Origin: Methylorubrum populi
GTDB taxonomy: Bacteria > Pseudomonadota > Alphaproteobacteria > Rhizobiales > Beijerinckiaceae
Direction of reading: 5' to 3'
NCBI GenBank assembly: GCA_036946625.1
Contig: JAQIIU010000001.1
Location: 124,001 to 188,000, forward strand
Length of the DNA: 64,000 nt
Position 1 is the first letter of the stretch. The number at the start of each line of letters is the position of its first letter. The position numbers and the translations under genes were made by a program. Below are positions 1 through 13,975 of this stretch, piece after piece. The notes beneath the pieces were generated by a model that saw only the letters and a program-made list of their open reading frames with translations, was not told the origin of the DNA and ran no database searches.

Positions 1-909
1 GATCTCGTCGCCGCCGAGGCCGAGCCGCACGGCCGCGGCGACCGCGGCGGCGGCGTTCTGGAGGTTGTGGTCGCCGAGCAGCGCGGCGCTGCCGGCGACC
101 TGCGCGATCACGGCGCCGTCGGGCCCGCGCACCGCCCCGGCGGCGCAGACGAGATCGCCCGCCGCCGTGCCGTGGCCCTCGACATGGATGCGGATGCGCT
201 CGCCCCGGCGGCGCTCGGCGATGGCCGCGCTGTGGGCGTCGTCCACGCCGACCACCGCGAGATCGGCGCCCGCGACCAGCCGCTCCTTGATCGCGGCGTA
301 GGTCTCCATGGTGCCGTGGCGGTCGAGATGGTCGGGCGTCAGATTGAGCAGGATGCCGATGCCCGGCGCGAGCGAGGGCGTCAGGTCGATCTGGAACGAG
401 GACAGTTCGATCACGTGGACGCGGGTCCCGGCGGGCGGCTCCAGGGACAGGATCGCGGTGCCGATGTTGCCGCCCATCTGCACGTCGCGCCCGGCATGGC
501 GCAGGAGGTGCGCCGTCAGCGCCGTGGTCGTCGACTTGCCGTTGGTGCCGGTGATGGCGACGAACGGCGCGCCGGGCGCGAGCGCCGCCCGCTCGCGGCA
601 GAAGATCTCGATGTCGCCGATGATCGCGACGCCGGCGGCGCGGGCGAGCCCAACGGTCCAGTGAGGCTCGGGGTGCGTCAACGGCACGCCCGGCGCCAGC
701 ACCAGGGCGGAGAAGCCCGACCAGTCGGCCTCGCTCGGATCGGTGACGGTGATGCCCTGCGCCCGGGCCCGGTCGCGGCTGGCCGCGTCGTCGTCCCAGG
801 CCAGCACGTCGGCCCCGCCCGCGATGAGCGAGCGAACGGTGGCGAGTCCGGAGCCGCCGAGGCCGAACAGGGCGACCTTCTGGCCGGCGAAGGTGGTGGC
901 TGGCGTCAT
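1..909 (-). CDS. murD: UDP-N-acetylmuramoylalanine-D-glutamate ligase, 3' end beyond window
   Basis: Cytoplasmic Mur ligase that adds D-glutamate to UDP-MurNAc-L-Ala. The minus-strand frame from the ATG at 909 stays open to base 1, giving the first 303 residues; the C-terminal part lies outside the window. The start has the expected Rossmann-like GLGGSG near residues 16-21. The ATP-binding loop of Mur ligases follows as GTNGKSTTT, then [10 protein letters not shown], the usual central-domain signature. It is the last visible gene of the minus-strand division and cell wall cluster, about 155 bases after mraY, with a palindromic repeat in between. The identity is firm from the motifs and from the mraY-murD order. 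Confidence 0.95.
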   Translation of the reverse strand, partial: MTPATTFAGQKVALFGLGGSGLATVRSLIAGGADVLAWDDDAASRDRARAQGITVTDPSEADWSGFSALVLAPGVPLTHPEPHWTVGLARAAGVAIIGDIEIFCRERAALAPGAPFVAITGTNGKSTTTALTAHLLRHAGRDVQMGGNIGTAILSLEPPAGTRVHVIELSSFQIDLTPSLAPGIGILLNLTPDHLDRHGTMETYAAIKERLVAGADLAVVGVDDAHSAAIAERRRGERIRIHVEGHGTAAGDLVCAAGAVRGPDGAVIAQVAGSAALLGDHNLQNAAAAVAAAVRLGLGGDEI

Positions 910-939
910 GGCGATGCTCGCTCGCGGCGGCTTACCGAA

Positions 940-1064
940 GGAAGCGCCTCTCCTCCCCTCCCGTGGGGAGGAGAGGGGAGGTGGGGGTGGTTCAGGATGA
1001 GGCGTCCGGGTGCCGTCTGCACCCCTCACCCCGGCCCTCCCCATGAGGGGGAGGGAATGGAGGC
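940..1064. repeat. Intergenic palindromic repeat between mraY and murD
   Basis: The spacer holds an inverted repeat, CTCCTCCCC at 950-958 and GGGGAGGAG at 965-973. A second hairpin-forming stretch built on CCCTCCCC and GGGGAGGG follows near 1035-1055. Similar CCCTCCCC / GGGGAGG palindromes occur near 58090-58120. No run of T follows on either strand, so a terminator role is not clear; a dispersed repeat that can fold in RNA is the simplest reading. Confidence 0.5.
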
Positions 1065-2147
1065 TCAGCGCAGCTTGAGCGTGGCGAGCCCGATCAGCGC
1101 CAGGATCACGGCGATGATCCAGAAGCGGATCACGACCTGCGGCTCCTTCCAGCCCTTCTGCTCGAAATGGTGATGGATCGGCGCCATGCGGAAGACCCGT
1201 TTGCCCGTGAGCTTGAACGAGGCGACCTGGATGATCACCGACATGATTTCCAGGACGAACAGGCCGCCGACGACGGCGAGCACGATCTCGTGCTTGGCCG
1301 CCACCGCGATGACGCCGAGCAGGCCGCCGAGGGCGAGCGAGCCGGTGTCGCCCATGAAGATCTGCGCGGGCGGCGCGTTGAACCACAGGAAGCCCAAGCC
1401 CGCCCCGATCACCCCGCCGCAGACCACGGCGAGTTCGCCGGTGTCGCGCACGTAGTTCACCTGGAGATAGCCCGCGGTGAAGGAGTTGCCGACGAGGTAG
1501 GCGATGACGCCGAAGGTGCCGCAGGCGATCATCACCGGCACGATGGCCAGCCCGTCGAGCCCGTCGGTGATGTTGACCGCGTTGCCCGCGCCCACGATCA
1601 CGAAGGCGGCGAACGGCACCCAGAACCAGCCGAGGTTCAGGAGCGCGTCCTTGAAGACGGGGAAGGCGAGCTGGTTCTGCAGCGCGGCCGGCGCGTAGAC
1701 CGAGATCAGCAGGCAGGCCGCACCCGCGATCGCGAATTCGAGCAGCAGACGGAAGCGGCCGGAGAAGCCCTTGTGCGACTGCTTCGTCACCTTGAGGTAG
1801 TCGTCGTAGAAGCCGATCGCGCCGAAGCCGAGGGTGACGGCGAGCGTCACCCAGACGTAGTGGTTGCGCGGATTGGCCCAGAGCAGGATCGAGACCACGG
1901 CGCCGGCCAGGATCATCAGGCCGCCCATGGTCGGCGTGCCGCGCTTGGTCAGGTGGGTGGCCGGGCCGTCCTCGCGGATCGGCTGGCCCTTGCCCTGGCG
2001 CAGGCGCAGCAGCGAGATGATCCAGGGCCCGAACCAGAACACGAAGAAGCCCGCCGTGAACAGCGCGCCGCCGGTGCGGAAGGTGATGTAGCGGAACACG
2101 TTGAGGGGCGTGAGCGTGCCGCTCAGTTCCGACAGCAGATAGAGCAT
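1065..2147 (-). CDS. mraY: Phospho-N-acetylmuramoyl-pentapeptide transferase
   Basis: Integral membrane enzyme that transfers phospho-MurNAc-pentapeptide from UDP to undecaprenyl phosphate, giving lipid I. The 360-residue product matches the usual family length and has about ten hydrophobic segments. Visible signatures are KRGTPTMGG near residue 70, the Asp-rich [16 protein letters not shown] in a cytoplasmic loop, and the C-terminal HHHFE motif. It lies about 100 bases after murF and belongs to the same minus-strand cluster. Confidence 0.97.
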   Translation of the reverse strand: MLYLLSELSGTLTPLNVFRYITFRTGGALFTAGFFVFWFGPWIISLLRLRQGKGQPIREDGPATHLTKRGTPTMGGLMILAGAVVSILLWANPRNHYVWVTLAVTLGFGAIGFYDDYLKVTKQSHKGFSGRFRLLLEFAIAGAACLLISVYAPAALQNQLAFPVFKDALLNLGWFWVPFAAFVIVGAGNAVNITDGLDGLAIVPVMIACGTFGVIAYLVGNSFTAGYLQVNYVRDTGELAVVCGGVIGAGLGFLWFNAPPAQIFMGDTGSLALGGLLGVIAVAAKHEIVLAVVGGLFVLEIMSVIIQVASFKLTGKRVFRMAPIHHHFEQKGWKEPQVVIRFWIIAVILALIGLATLKLR

Positions 2148-2249
2148 GCGTTCGTCCGCCCGCGGCAGTTCTTCTGAGCGTGCCCGGCCTCCTCGGAGCG
2201 CGGCGGGCCGGAGGGGCCGGGCGCGAGGGCCCGGCCGGTGATCTGAAGG

Positions 2250-3713
2250 TCAGCGAACCGCGTTCGGCGAGGCCTCGAGCGGATCCGGCGCGACCGCGTA
2301 GCGGGCTTTCACCGCTTCGACAATGCGGACCATGCGCATGGAATTCGAGCCCTTGACCATCACCGCATCGCCGGGCCGCAGGCGCGCGAGGACGGCATCG
2401 GTCAGTTCGGCGGCGGTGGGCGCGGCCGCGCCCCGCACCGTCATCGGCAGGGCCTCGAACAGGTGCGCCATCAGGGGCCCGGCGGTGAAGACGAGATCGA
2501 TGCCGTTGGCGGCGACCGCCTCCGCCAGTTCGCGGTGGAGGCTCTCTCCCGCCGCGCCCAGTTCCTTCATGTCGCCGAGCACGGCGATGCGGCGGCCCTT
2601 CGGCCCGGTCTCGATGGCGGCGAGCGTGGCCAGCGACGCGCGGATCGAGGCCGGGTTGGCGTTGTAGCTCTCGTCGATCAGGAAGGCCTCGCCGTCTCCG
2701 ATCCGCAGGGCCGTGCGCTCGCCGCGCCCGACCGGCGGCTTCAGGGCCGCCAGCGACAGGGCGGCGCGGGCGAGATCGGCCCCGAGCGCGTGGACGCAGG
2801 CGAGCACGCCGAGCGAGTTCGTCGCGACGTGCCGGCCGGGCGTGCCGAGCTGGTAGGTGACGGGGAGGCCCATGACGACGGCATCCACCACCGACACGTC
2901 GGGCCGGGTCAGGATGCGCTTGGCCCGCACGTCCGCCGCCTCGTGCTCGCCGAAGGTGATGACCCGTCCGGCCTTCGAGGCGCGGGCATGGGCCAGCAGG
3001 CGCTCGTAGTTCGGGTTGTCGCGATTGATCACCGCCACGCCGCCGGGCGCGAGCCCGGAAAAGATCTCGCCCTTGGCGTCGGCGATGGCCGAGAGCGAGC
3101 GGAAATGCTCGATATGGACCGGCTCGACCGTGGTGATCAGCGCCACGTCCGGCCGCACCATGGCGGTCAGCGGCAGGATCTCGGCCCCGTGGTTCATGCC
3201 GATCTCGAACACGCCGAAGCGGGTCTCCTCCGGCATCCGCGCCAGCGTCAGCGGCACGCCCCAATGGTTGTTGTAGGAGGCGACCGAGGCGTGCGTGGCG
3301 CCTTGCGCCGCCAGCACGTGGCGCAGGGCTTCCTTGGTGCCGGTCTTGCCGACGGAGCCGGTCACGGCGACGATCGAGGCCCCGGTGCGCGCGCGCGCGG
3401 CGAAGCCGAGGCGGCGCATCGCCTCCAGCACGGGATCGTCCCCCTCGCCCGGCACGGTGAGCACCGGGCCGACCCCCTCGAATTCTTTCGCACGCGCGGC
3501 CGCGATCACCGCGGCGCCCGCGCCCTTCTCCAGGGCGGCGCGCACGAAGTCGTGCCCGTCCCGCGCCGCGCCGCGGATCGCGAAGAACAGGTCGCCGGGT
3601 TCCAGGGTGCGGGTGTCGATCGAGGCGCCGGTGACGGCGCGCGGAGAACCGTGGAAAGAGCCGCCCGTTGCGGTTTCGAGTGCCGCGGGGGTCCAGAGGG
3701 GGGCGTCGGTCAT
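2250..3713 (-). CDS. murF: UDP-MurNAc-tripeptide-D-alanyl-D-alanine ligase
   Basis: Adds D-Ala-D-Ala to the muramyl tripeptide, the last cytoplasmic step of peptide stem synthesis. The 487-residue protein has the Mur ligase ATP loop [13 protein letters not shown], the central [16 protein letters not shown] and [10 protein letters not shown] motifs, and the C-terminal [15 protein letters not shown] and LGDMKELG signatures of MurF. The start ATG at 3713 overlaps the murE stop by four bases (ATGA), which suggests translational coupling with murE. Confidence 0.97.
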   Translation of the reverse strand: MTDAPLWTPAALETATGGSFHGSPRAVTGASIDTRTLEPGDLFFAIRGAARDGHDFVRAALEKGAGAAVIAAARAKEFEGVGPVLTVPGEGDDPVLEAMRRLGFAARARTGASIVAVTGSVGKTGTKEALRHVLAAQGATHASVASYNNHWGVPLTLARMPEETRFGVFEIGMNHGAEILPLTAMVRPDVALITTVEPVHIEHFRSLSAIADAKGEIFSGLAPGGVAVINRDNPNYERLLAHARASKAGRVITFGEHEAADVRAKRILTRPDVSVVDAVVMGLPVTYQLGTPGRHVATNSLGVLACVHALGADLARAALSLAALKPPVGRGERTALRIGDGEAFLIDESYNANPASIRASLATLAAIETGPKGRRIAVLGDMKELGAAGESLHRELAEAVAANGIDLVFTAGPLMAHLFEALPMTVRGAAAPTAAELTDAVLARLRPGDAVMVKGSNSMRMVRIVEAVKARYAVAPDPLEASPNAVR

Positions 3714-5174
3714 CCGTTCAACTCCGCGATCGCGGCGCGCACGGTGTCGCGGTCCGAGAACGGCAGAACGCGTGGCCCCACGATCTGGCCGGTTTCATGA
3801 CCTTTGCCGGCCACCACCAGCACGTCGCCGGCCTCCAAGTCCCGCACCCCGGCGCGGATCGCCTCGGCCCGGTCGCCGATCTCCTCCGCCCCGGGCGCCG
3901 CGGCGCGGATCGCCGCGCGGATCGCGGCGGGCTCCTCGTCGCGCGGGTTGTCGTCGGTGACGATCACCCGGTCGGCGAGGCGCTGGGCGATGGCGCCCAT
4001 GATCGGCCGCTTGCCGGCGTCGCGGTTGCCGCCGCAGCCGAACACCACGACGAGGCGCCCGCTGGCGAAGGGGCGAAGCGCGCGCAGGACGTGCTCCAGC
4101 GCCTCCGGCTTGTGGGCGTAGTCGACGAGGCACAAGCCTCCGTTCGCCTCGCCGATCCGTTCCATCCGGCCCGGCACGCCGGTCAGGCCTTCGAGCGCGG
4201 CGAAGACGCCGGCGGGATCGGCCGCGCCGGCGGGGGGTGGCGAGCGCGAGGCCCGCCGCGACCAGGGCATTCTCCACTTGGAAGCCGCCGACCAGCGGCA
4301 GGCGCACGCGGTACTCGGTGCCCGCGTGGACGAGCGTCAGCGCCTGCGAAAAGCCCTCCGTGCCGGCGTCGAGCAGGCGGATGGTGCCGCCGCCGCGCCC
4401 GGTCGTGCGGACCTCGTGCCCGGCGGCGTCCGCCGTGCCGACGACGCGCTCGGCATAGGCGCCGTCGGCGTTGACGACGACCGGCCGGCCCTTCGGCAGC
4501 AGCGCCGTGAACAGGCGGAGCTTGGCTTCGAGGTAGTCCTCGATCGTCGGGTGATAGTCGAGATGGTCGCGGCCGAGATTGGTGAAGGCGGCGGCGGCGA
4601 GGTCCACCCCGTCGAGCCGGCGCTGACCGATGCCGTGGGAGGAGGCCTCCATGGCGAGATCCGTGACGCCCTCCTCCGCCAGCCGCGCCAGGGTCCGGTG
4701 CAGCGTCACCGGATCGGGCGTCGTCAGCGAGCCGTAGGCCGCGCCCCGGTTCGTGACGATGCCGACGGTGCCGAGGCTCGCGGCGTCGCGGCCCAGCCGC
4801 GACAGGATCTGGCGCACGAAGTCGGCGACCGAACTCTTGCCGCTGGTGCCGGTGACCGCGACCACCGTCTCCGGCTGGCGCCCGGACAGGCGGGCGGCGG
4901 CGAGCGCCAGCGCCCGGCGGGCATCGGCCACCGCGATCCAGGCGGCCGCGTCGGGGAGGTCGTCGGGGCGCCCCCCCTCCCCGGCCACGGCGACGGCGCC
5001 CGCTTGCGCGGCGGCGGCCGCGAACAGCCGGCCGTCGGCGGCGGTGCCGGGCACGGCCACGAACACGCCGCCGGACACGACCCGGCGGCTGTCGGCGGTG
5101 AGGCCGGCGACGGGGCGGTCGGCGATCGCGGCGTCCGCTTCCGCAAACAGGTCGCCGAGGGTCGGCTGGCTCAT
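3710..5174 (-). pseudogene. murE: UDP-MurNAc-tripeptide ligase, interrupted by a one-base frameshift
   Basis: Adds the third residue, normally meso-diaminopimelate, to UDP-MurNAc-L-Ala-D-Glu. The first frame (start 5174) carries the substrate region LTADSRRV, the ATP loop TGTSGKSS, TTPDP and NLGRDHLDYHPT. It leaves the family sequence after GLALATP. The rest continues in another frame, with [31 protein letters not shown] (the DNPR motif of DAP-adding enzymes) and GKGHE, ending at 3710. The switch falls at a run of six G at 4232-4237 (six C on the coding strand); removing one base restores a continuous protein of about 487 residues. Because murE is essential, a homopolymer sequencing error is the likeliest cause and the gene is probably functional. 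Confidence 0.93.
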
Positions 5175-5312
5175 CGGAAAGGGTCCTTGCGGGTCAGGCC
5201 CACCGGGTACAGGCCAAAGGCCGATGCGCGAAGGGCGCCGCGCGGGCGATCGAGGCCGGCAAAAACCCCGGGGTGATCGCGACGGGCGAGTGCCCCGGGG
5301 GCCGGGCCGCCG

Positions 5313-7172
5313 TCACGGCCCGTCCACCATGGTCGCATGGTAGGCTCCGAGCTTGACCATCAGCGGGAACGGCTTGACCGGGGGGTCGAACCGCGGCGGC
5401 AATCCGAGGATCGGTGCGACACGCTCGATGATCTTGCCCGTCACCGTGCCGGAATTGTAGGCCGCCGTGGCGTAGCCGCCGGTTTCCGGCAGGCCCTGCG
5501 GCTCGTCCATGATCGTCAGGAACAGGTATTTCGGCTTGTCCATCGGCGCGGCGGCCATGAAGGTCGTGAACAGGCGGTTCTTGGCGTAGCGCCCGCCGAT
5601 CACCTTCTCCGCGGTGCCGGTCTTGCCGCCGACGTAGTAGAGCGGGACCGAGGCCTTCCTGGCCGAGCCCTCGGTGGCGTTGAGGCGCATGATGAAGCGC
5701 ATCGCCTCGCTGGCCTCCGGCTTGATGACGTGGCTGGCCCTGGCCCGCGCCGTCGCCTCGTCGCTCCTGAGGAAGGTCGGCGTCATCAGGTCGCCGCCGT
5801 TGATGATGGCCGCCACCGCCGCCGCCGCCTGGATCGGCGCCACCGCGATGCCGTGGCCGAAGGCGATGGTGATGGTGTTGATCTCGGCCCAGCGCGGCGG
5901 AAGGATCGGCGAGGCCGATTCCGGCAGCTCGGTGCGCATCCGGTCGAGCAGGCCCATCTTCTTGAGGAAGGCGCGATGGCCGGGCACGCCGACGCCCAGC
6001 GCCATCTTGGCCGAGCCGATGTTGGAGGAGTGGGTGAACACCTCCGGCATGGTCAGCACGCGGCCGGTGGCGTGATAGTCGTGGATCTTCTGCCGGCCCC
6101 AGTGCAGCACGCCGCCGCGGGTGTCGAAGGTGGAATTGACGTTGTACTTGCCGGAATCGAGCGCCATGGCGAGCGTCATCGCCTTGAAGGTCGAGCCCAT
6201 CTCGTAGACGCCGACGTTCATCCGGTTGATGCGGTCGTCCGAGAGCGCGTCCTTCGGCTCGTTCGGATCGAAATCGGGGTAGGAGGCGAGCGCGAGAACC
6301 TCGCCGGTGGTCACGTCGAGGATCATCGACGCACCGGCCTTGGCCTTGAACTTCTCCACGCCCTTCACGAGTTCGTCGCGCACGGCGAACTGGGCGCGCA
6401 GGTCGAGGGAAAGCTGCACCGGCGAGAGGTCGGTCTGCTTCTCCACGAGCCCGAACTCGTTGAGCGCCTTGTTGCCGCGGTTGTCGATGTACTTCTCGAT
6501 GCCGGCGATGCCGACGTTGTCGAGGTTCGTCGCACCGATGACGTGGGCGGCCGCCACGCCGTTCGGGTAGACGCGCTTGTGGTCGGGCAGGAAGCCGACG
6601 CCGGGAATGCCGAGGCGGTGGACCTCGAGCTGCTGCTTCGGCGTGATCTCGCGCTTGATCCAGACGAAGCCCTTCTTCGACGACAGCTTGGCGCGCAGTT
6701 CCGCCGCGTTCAGCTCGGGCAGGACGGCGGTCAGAAGCTCGACCGCCTCGTCCGTGTCGAAGGTCAGCGCCATCCGCTTCGGCTCGGCGAAGACCGAGAC
6801 CGTGCGGATGTCGGTGGCCAGGATCTCGCCGTTGCGGTCGATGATGTCCGGGCGGATCGCCGTGGTGGCGGCGGCCGCCACCCGGTGATCGTCGCTGTTG
6901 CTGCCGGGCGTGGCCGCGATCACCACGAGCCGCACGCCGATGGCACCGAACACCGCCGCGAAGGCGAGGCCGACCAGAGCCACCCGGGCGTGCGAGCGCT
7001 CGATGGCGAGGCGGAACATGGTCCGGTAGAGCCGCGTCAGGGCCGAGGCCGGCGGCTCGCTCGTCACCACGCGCTCCGGCGCCGGCTCCGCCGCGTCGTG
7101 CGCGGCCTCGTCCGGCGAGAACGCTCGCGACGGATCGGGCGACGGGTCATCGGGCGACGGATCCTGGGACAA
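5313..7172 (-). CDS. ftsI: Peptidoglycan D,D-transpeptidase (PBP3-type, division specific)
   Basis: Class B penicillin-binding protein that cross-links septal peptidoglycan. The 619-residue protein has a cytoplasmic, Asp/Ser/Pro-rich N-terminus and one membrane segment around residues 62-86, followed by a pedestal domain. The transpeptidase motifs are STFK at 327-330 (Ser327 is the nucleophile), HSSN as the SxN motif, and KTGTAE starting at Lys517. It follows ftsL by a few bases in the minus-strand cluster. Slightly longer than E. coli FtsI because of the N-terminal extension. Confidence 0.96.
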   Translation of the reverse strand: MSQDPSPDDPSPDPSRAFSPDEAAHDAAEPAPERVVTSEPPASALTRLYRTMFRLAIERSHARVALVGLAFAAVFGAIGVRLVVIAATPGSNSDDHRVAAAATTAIRPDIIDRNGEILATDIRTVSVFAEPKRMALTFDTDEAVELLTAVLPELNAAELRAKLSSKKGFVWIKREITPKQQLEVHRLGIPGVGFLPDHKRVYPNGVAAAHVIGATNLDNVGIAGIEKYIDNRGNKALNEFGLVEKQTDLSPVQLSLDLRAQFAVRDELVKGVEKFKAKAGASMILDVTTGEVLALASYPDFDPNEPKDALSDDRINRMNVGVYEMGSTFKAMTLAMALDSGKYNVNSTFDTRGGVLHWGRQKIHDYHATGRVLTMPEVFTHSSNIGSAKMALGVGVPGHRAFLKKMGLLDRMRTELPESASPILPPRWAEINTITIAFGHGIAVAPIQAAAAVAAIINGGDLMTPTFLRSDEATARARASHVIKPEASEAMRFIMRLNATEGSARKASVPLYYVGGKTGTAEKVIGGRYAKNRLFTTFMAAAPMDKPKYLFLTIMDEPQGLPETGGYATAAYNSGTVTGKIIERVAPILGLPPRFDPPVKPFPLMVKLGAYHATMVDGP

Positions 7173-7179
7173 GGGAACG

Positions 7180-7611
7180 CTACCTCGAAGCCGCGGGCGG
7201 GCGGGTGGAGACGGTGCGGGTGGTGACGGAGCCCGTGGTGCGCGGCTCGTCGCGGGCGGCGGCCGATTTGTCCTTGGGCGTCCCGGTCGGCGTCGCGGTG
7301 GAGACCAGCAGGCGGGCGATCTCGTCGCCGCGGTCGGGCCGGTCCGGCAGGTCGGAGAGGCGGGCGAGGTGCCCGTCGCCGATCGGCTCCAGGGCGAGGT
7401 GGCGCTCGACCGCCTTCTGGAGCCGGTCGGGCCGGGTCAGGAGCTGCCATTCCGCGCGCAGGACGGCGATGGCCTGCCGTTCCTTGTGCAGGGCGGTCTT
7501 CAGCTTGGAGACCTGACCCGCCTGGTAGAGCGTGTCGTACTTGGTCGAGTAGGCGTAGACCGCCGAGCCGATCAGGCCGACGATCGCCAGGACGTTGAGA
7601 AGCCGGATCAC
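7180..7611 (-). CDS. ftsL: FtsL-type cell division protein
   Basis: Small bitopic division protein. The 143 residues start with a membrane segment (about residues 3-21), followed by a predicted coiled coil ([20 protein letters not shown]) and the typical [17 protein letters not shown] stretch of alphaproteobacterial FtsL. The C-terminal 50 residues are Thr/Pro/Arg-rich and probably disordered. It overlaps the end of rsmH by four bases and precedes ftsI. Assignment rests on position and architecture, since this family diverges quickly. Confidence 0.85.
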   Translation of the reverse strand: MIRLLNVLAIVGLIGSAVYAYSTKYDTLYQAGQVSKLKTALHKERQAIAVLRAEWQLLTRPDRLQKAVERHLALEPIGDGHLARLSDLPDRPDRGDEIARLLVSTATPTGTPKDKSAAARDEPRTTGSVTTRTVSTRPPAASR

Positions 7612-8663
7612 CGCCGCGTCCCCCGTCCCTTCGCCTCGGGCAGGCTCGCCAGGGTCTCGATCGCGGTCAGCGGCGGCGGCGGCGGCGCATCGGTCCGCTC
7701 GGCGGCGCGCAGCTTCGCCGAGCGCGCCCGCGGATTGGCCTCGGTCTCGGCCTCCGAGGGCAGGACCGGCCCCTTGGTCACCGGCCGGAAGCTCTTCGGC
7801 GCCGGCCGCTCGACGCCCGGGACGTGGCGCGAGGCCTGCGCCGCCCGGCCGCTGCGGGCGGAGAGGAACTGCTTGACGATGCGGTCCTCCAGCGAATGGA
7901 AGGTCACGATCGCGAGCCGGCCGCCGGGCTTGAGCACGCGCTCGGCCGCGTGCAGGCCGCGGACCAGTTCGCCGAGTTCGTCGTTCACCGCGATCCGCAG
8001 GCCCTGGAAGCTGCGGGTCGCCGGGTGGATCGGGCTGCCGGGTTCGGGCCGGACCACGCCGGCGATCAGGTCGGCGAGCTGGGCGGTCGTCTCGATCGGC
8101 GCGCGGCGGCGCGCCTCGACGATGGCGCGGGCCACCGCCCGCGAGCGGCGCTCCTCGCCGAAATGATAGAGGATGTCGGCGAGCGTGCCCTCTTCGGCTC
8201 CGTTCACGAGGTCGGCCGCGTTCCGGCCCTCGCCGCCCATGCGCATGTCGAGCGGCCCGTCCTGGCGGAACGAGAAGCCGCGCTGCGCCTCGTCGAGCTG
8301 CATCGAGGAGACGCCGATGTCGAGCACCACCCAGTCGGCCCGCCTCTCGCCCTGATCGGCGAGCAGCGCGCCGAGGTCGCCGAAGCGGCCCTGCACCAGA
8401 CGCAGGCGGCCCCCGGCCGCGTCCACGAGATCCGCGCCCGCCCGGATCGCGGTGGGGTCGCGGTCGATGGCGACGACCCGCACCCCCGGCTCGGCGCCGA
8501 GCAGGGCGCGGGTGTAACCGCCCGCACCGAAGGTGCCGTCGACGGCGAGCCCCGGCCGGTCGAGGGCGAGCGCGGCGAGAACCTCGGCGAGGAGGACGGG
8601 GACGTGGCGGGCCGATTCGGTCCCGGCCGTCTCGGATTTCGCCGTGCGCTGTGCCCGGCTCAT
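7608..8663 (-). CDS. rsmH: 16S rRNA m4C1402 methyltransferase
   Basis: SAM-dependent N4-methylation of C1402 of 16S rRNA. The chosen start at 8663 gives 351 residues beginning MSRAQR, followed by [10 protein letters not shown] and the SAM-binding [10 protein letters not shown]. Other signatures are [33 protein letters not shown] and [13 protein letters not shown]. An in-frame ATG upstream at 8927 would add 88 Arg/Pro-rich residues not typical of the family. No mraZ is seen upstream; rsmH is the first gene of the visible division cluster. Confidence 0.95.
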   Translation of the reverse strand: MSRAQRTAKSETAGTESARHVPVLLAEVLAALALDRPGLAVDGTFGAGGYTRALLGAEPGVRVVAIDRDPTAIRAGADLVDAAGGRLRLVQGRFGDLGALLADQGERRADWVVLDIGVSSMQLDEAQRGFSFRQDGPLDMRMGGEGRNAADLVNGAEEGTLADILYHFGEERRSRAVARAIVEARRRAPIETTAQLADLIAGVVRPEPGSPIHPATRSFQGLRIAVNDELGELVRGLHAAERVLKPGGRLAIVTFHSLEDRIVKQFLSARSGRAAQASRHVPGVERPAPKSFRPVTKGPVLPSEAETEANPRARSAKLRAAERTDAPPPPPLTAIETLASLPEAKGRGTRR

Positions 8664-9129
8664 CGGCACCGCCCCGCCGAACGCCCGCGGAATCCGGAGA
8701 AAGCTCGGGCGCCGTCCGACGAGCGATGGGTCATGGGAGCCTGCTGCATGGGCGGACCGCGCGGCGGCCCGGTCAGGTGTGGCGACGCCGATTCGCGGGC
8801 GGCTTCGGCCGCGCGCGCGGCGTCTCGCCGGGCAATCTGGGCGAGGGTTGGCCGATCCGAAACAGGGCGTCAACGGGATGGCTCGGGGTAACATGGGCCC
8901 TCGAAACGCGTCAACGAGCTTGACCATGCAGGCTGCCCCGATCTGACCGCATCAAGGTTAACCGAGCGTCAATGCGCCGGCTGTCTTCTTGAGGTTTACC
9001 ATCGCGGCCGCCGGCAGCTCATGCCTCCGACATGCGCAACACGGCGATCCGTTTCTCCGGAGCCCGGAAGCTCTTGGCCGCATCGGGCGGGCCATGCCGA
9101 AATCGGAAAGAAGTCTTTGGGCGCGGCGT
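8664..9129. other. Spacer between rsmH and rnpB, probable promoter region of the division cluster
   Basis: About 465 bases with no convincing gene on either strand. The stretch near 8890-9000 is less GC-rich than its surroundings and includes GGTTAACC-like and GAGGTTTACC sequences. The division cluster runs leftwards from 8663, so its promoter should lie here. No exact promoter is called. Confidence 0.4.
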
Positions 9130-9540
<411 letters not shown>

Positions 9541-9638
9541 GGGGCACGGATTGCGCCGCGGGGGGCGCGGGGTCAAGGCTGGAAGGGCATTTCTCGGTAC
9601 GAGGGCGGGCCCACATCGGTGAGCCGGCAGCCGCACTC

Positions 9639-9692
9639 AGAGCCTGTTTGACAGCGGTGATCCCATCTCGATCCTCATCCTGAGGTGCCGAC
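9639..9692 (+). repeat. Truncated copy of MITE-like repeat family B
   Basis: Begins with AGAGCCTGTTTGACAGCGGT and continues with GATCCCATCTCG and CTCATCCTGAGGTGCC. This is the left end of the repeat seen complete at 29148-29366 and 30144-30364. It breaks off just before the transposase fragment at 9708, so the right half was probably lost when that sequence arrived or was rearranged. Confidence 0.7.
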
Positions 9693-9707
9693 GCTGTGCG
9701 CGACGAT

Positions 9708-9912
9708 CTACAGGCCTGCGTCGCCGCGCATCTGTATACCGGCACGGCCGGACGGATCGAGAACGCGCAGGTCGGGGTGTTCCTGGGCTATGCCGGGTGC
9801 CACGGCCATGCACTGATCGACCGGGCTCTGTACCTGTCCCGGTCCTGGACAGACGATCGCCCCCGCTGCCGGAGCGCGCCCGTGCCGGACGCGGTTCCGT
9901 TCGCGACCAAGC

Positions 9913-9914
<2 letters not shown>
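9708..9914 (+). mobile_element. Internal fragment of an IS701-type transposase
   Basis: The plus frame reads YTGTAGRIENAQVGVFLGY, then GHALIDRALYLSRSWTDD and AVPFATKP. This matches the central part of IS701-family DDE transposases as I know them, where the stretch follows the DETGFLK motif. There is no start codon context, no N-terminal part and no C-terminal part, so it is a relic. It abuts the 3' end of the convergent small gene at 9913. A complementary N-terminal fragment lies at 13353-13708 in the opposite orientation. Confidence 0.75.
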
Positions 9915-12794
<2,880 letters not shown>

Positions 12795-12868
12795 GGCCGC
12801 AGCCCTTGGGCCGACAATGACTCTTGTCATACACTTCGCCGATCGCTCCCGAAGCAGCGGCACTCACA

Positions 12869-12991
12869 ATGCGAAACAGCAAGCCCGTCACCGTTACCCT
12901 CGGCGAGATGCAGGAGCGGGTTGAGGCTCGCGTCCGTTCCGGCACTTACAAGTTCGGGATGTCGGCCCCATGGCGGACACCGCGAAAATAA
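12869..12991 (+). pseudogene. Truncated ParD-like antitoxin
   Basis: An ATG at 12869 opens MRNSKPVTVTLGEMQERVEA followed by RVRSGTY. This is the ribbon-helix-helix N-terminus typical of ParD-type antitoxins. The expected continuation (ASASEVVRAALRAL or similar) is missing; the frame instead reads KFGMSAPWRTPRK and stops at 12991 after 40 residues. No ParE-like toxin follows. It is probably a remnant of a toxin-antitoxin pair next to tRNA-Gln. Confidence 0.55.
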
Positions 12992-13191
12992 GCACACGAC
13001 GCTCTTGCCGCAGCTTCGCCATCCAGCGCAGCGCCACGGCAACTATGGAGTCGGCGCCTGAGTGTTCGGCCATGAGCGATGGCGGAGTTTAGCGCGGACT
13101 GAAATGAGAATGCTCAGCCGTTACGACTGCGGGGAGGCCAGGACAATCAAATCCCCTGCAAGTCATTGAAAATAAAGGCACATAGAGAGTC

Positions 13192-13266
<75 letters not shown>

Positions 13267-13352
13267 TCGGCCGCGAGTCGCCGGTTCTCTAGACGCGCTG
13301 GGCGAGACTGGCAACTGGCTTGAGCGCCCCACAAGGGGCGATCGCTTGAAGG

Positions 13353-13708
13353 GGTGCTTCAGGAAGCCGGTCTCGTCGAGAACCAGCACCGCGTCCGGGT
13401 CGGCCAACGTCTCCAGGGCATAGTCCCGCACCACATCGCGCAGGGGCATCCGCATCCCAGCGCCCGCGACCGAGCACCGCCTGCTGACACCAGGGACCGG
13501 GATCGCCCGCGGCTTCATCAGCCCGCATCCAGCCGGTCTTGCGCCGCTCCTCGCCGAGTTGCCCGTCCAGGAACGCCCCGGCCGAAGCGGTGACCCGCTC
13601 CTGGGTGAACAGCGGCCGCATGCGAGCCTTCACCTCCCGCAGCGACGTGGCCCACAGCCCCAGCGTCGCCTCAATCGAAGGCCCGGCCGTCCATGATGAA
13701 CGAAGCAT
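13353..13708 (-). mobile_element. N-terminal fragment of an IS701-type transposase, frameshifted
   Basis: One minus frame reads WATSLREVKARMRPLFTQER, then AGAFLDGQLGEERRKTGWMR and DPGPWCQQAVLGRGRWDADA. It shifts into a second frame giving MPLRDVVRDYALETLADPDA and VLVLDETGFLK. These are consecutive parts of IS701-family transposases, ending at the DETGFLK motif. Homology stops there. The next part of such a protein, after a gap of about a dozen residues, is what is found at 9732-9914. No inverted ends were identified. Confidence 0.75.
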
Positions 13709-13855
13709 GGCACCGCAGGGAGGCAAAACCTCAACTAAAACACAACTGCAATGATAGCCTGGCGCCCTACAATCATAAGCTATTGTTGGTCGTGTCCCCC
13801 GGCGTAATGTCGCTTCTGATGCGCCATCACGATCCCTGGTGCAGGCTTGGTCTGA

Positions 13856-13975
13856 TCAGGCTGCCGAGGGGTCATCGCCGATCGGGGCGATGCTTTTCAG
13901 CGTGACGTAGCGGACGCGCTGCACGGCCCACTCGTCGTCCTGTTCGAGCAGGATCGCACCGACGAGCTTGACCCG
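13856..13975 (-). mobile_element. C-terminal fragment of an IS256-type transposase
   Basis: The last 39 residues of the minus frame, RVKLVGAILLEQDDEWAVQR then VRYVTLKSIAPIGDDPSAA, resemble the C-terminus of IS256-family transposases (LVGA.LLEQNDEWAVQRARYMTLE in copies I know). Nothing of the catalytic part is present upstream. It lies between the IS701 relic and ubiE and adds to the evidence that 12.8-14.1 kb is a decayed insertion zone. Confidence 0.65.
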
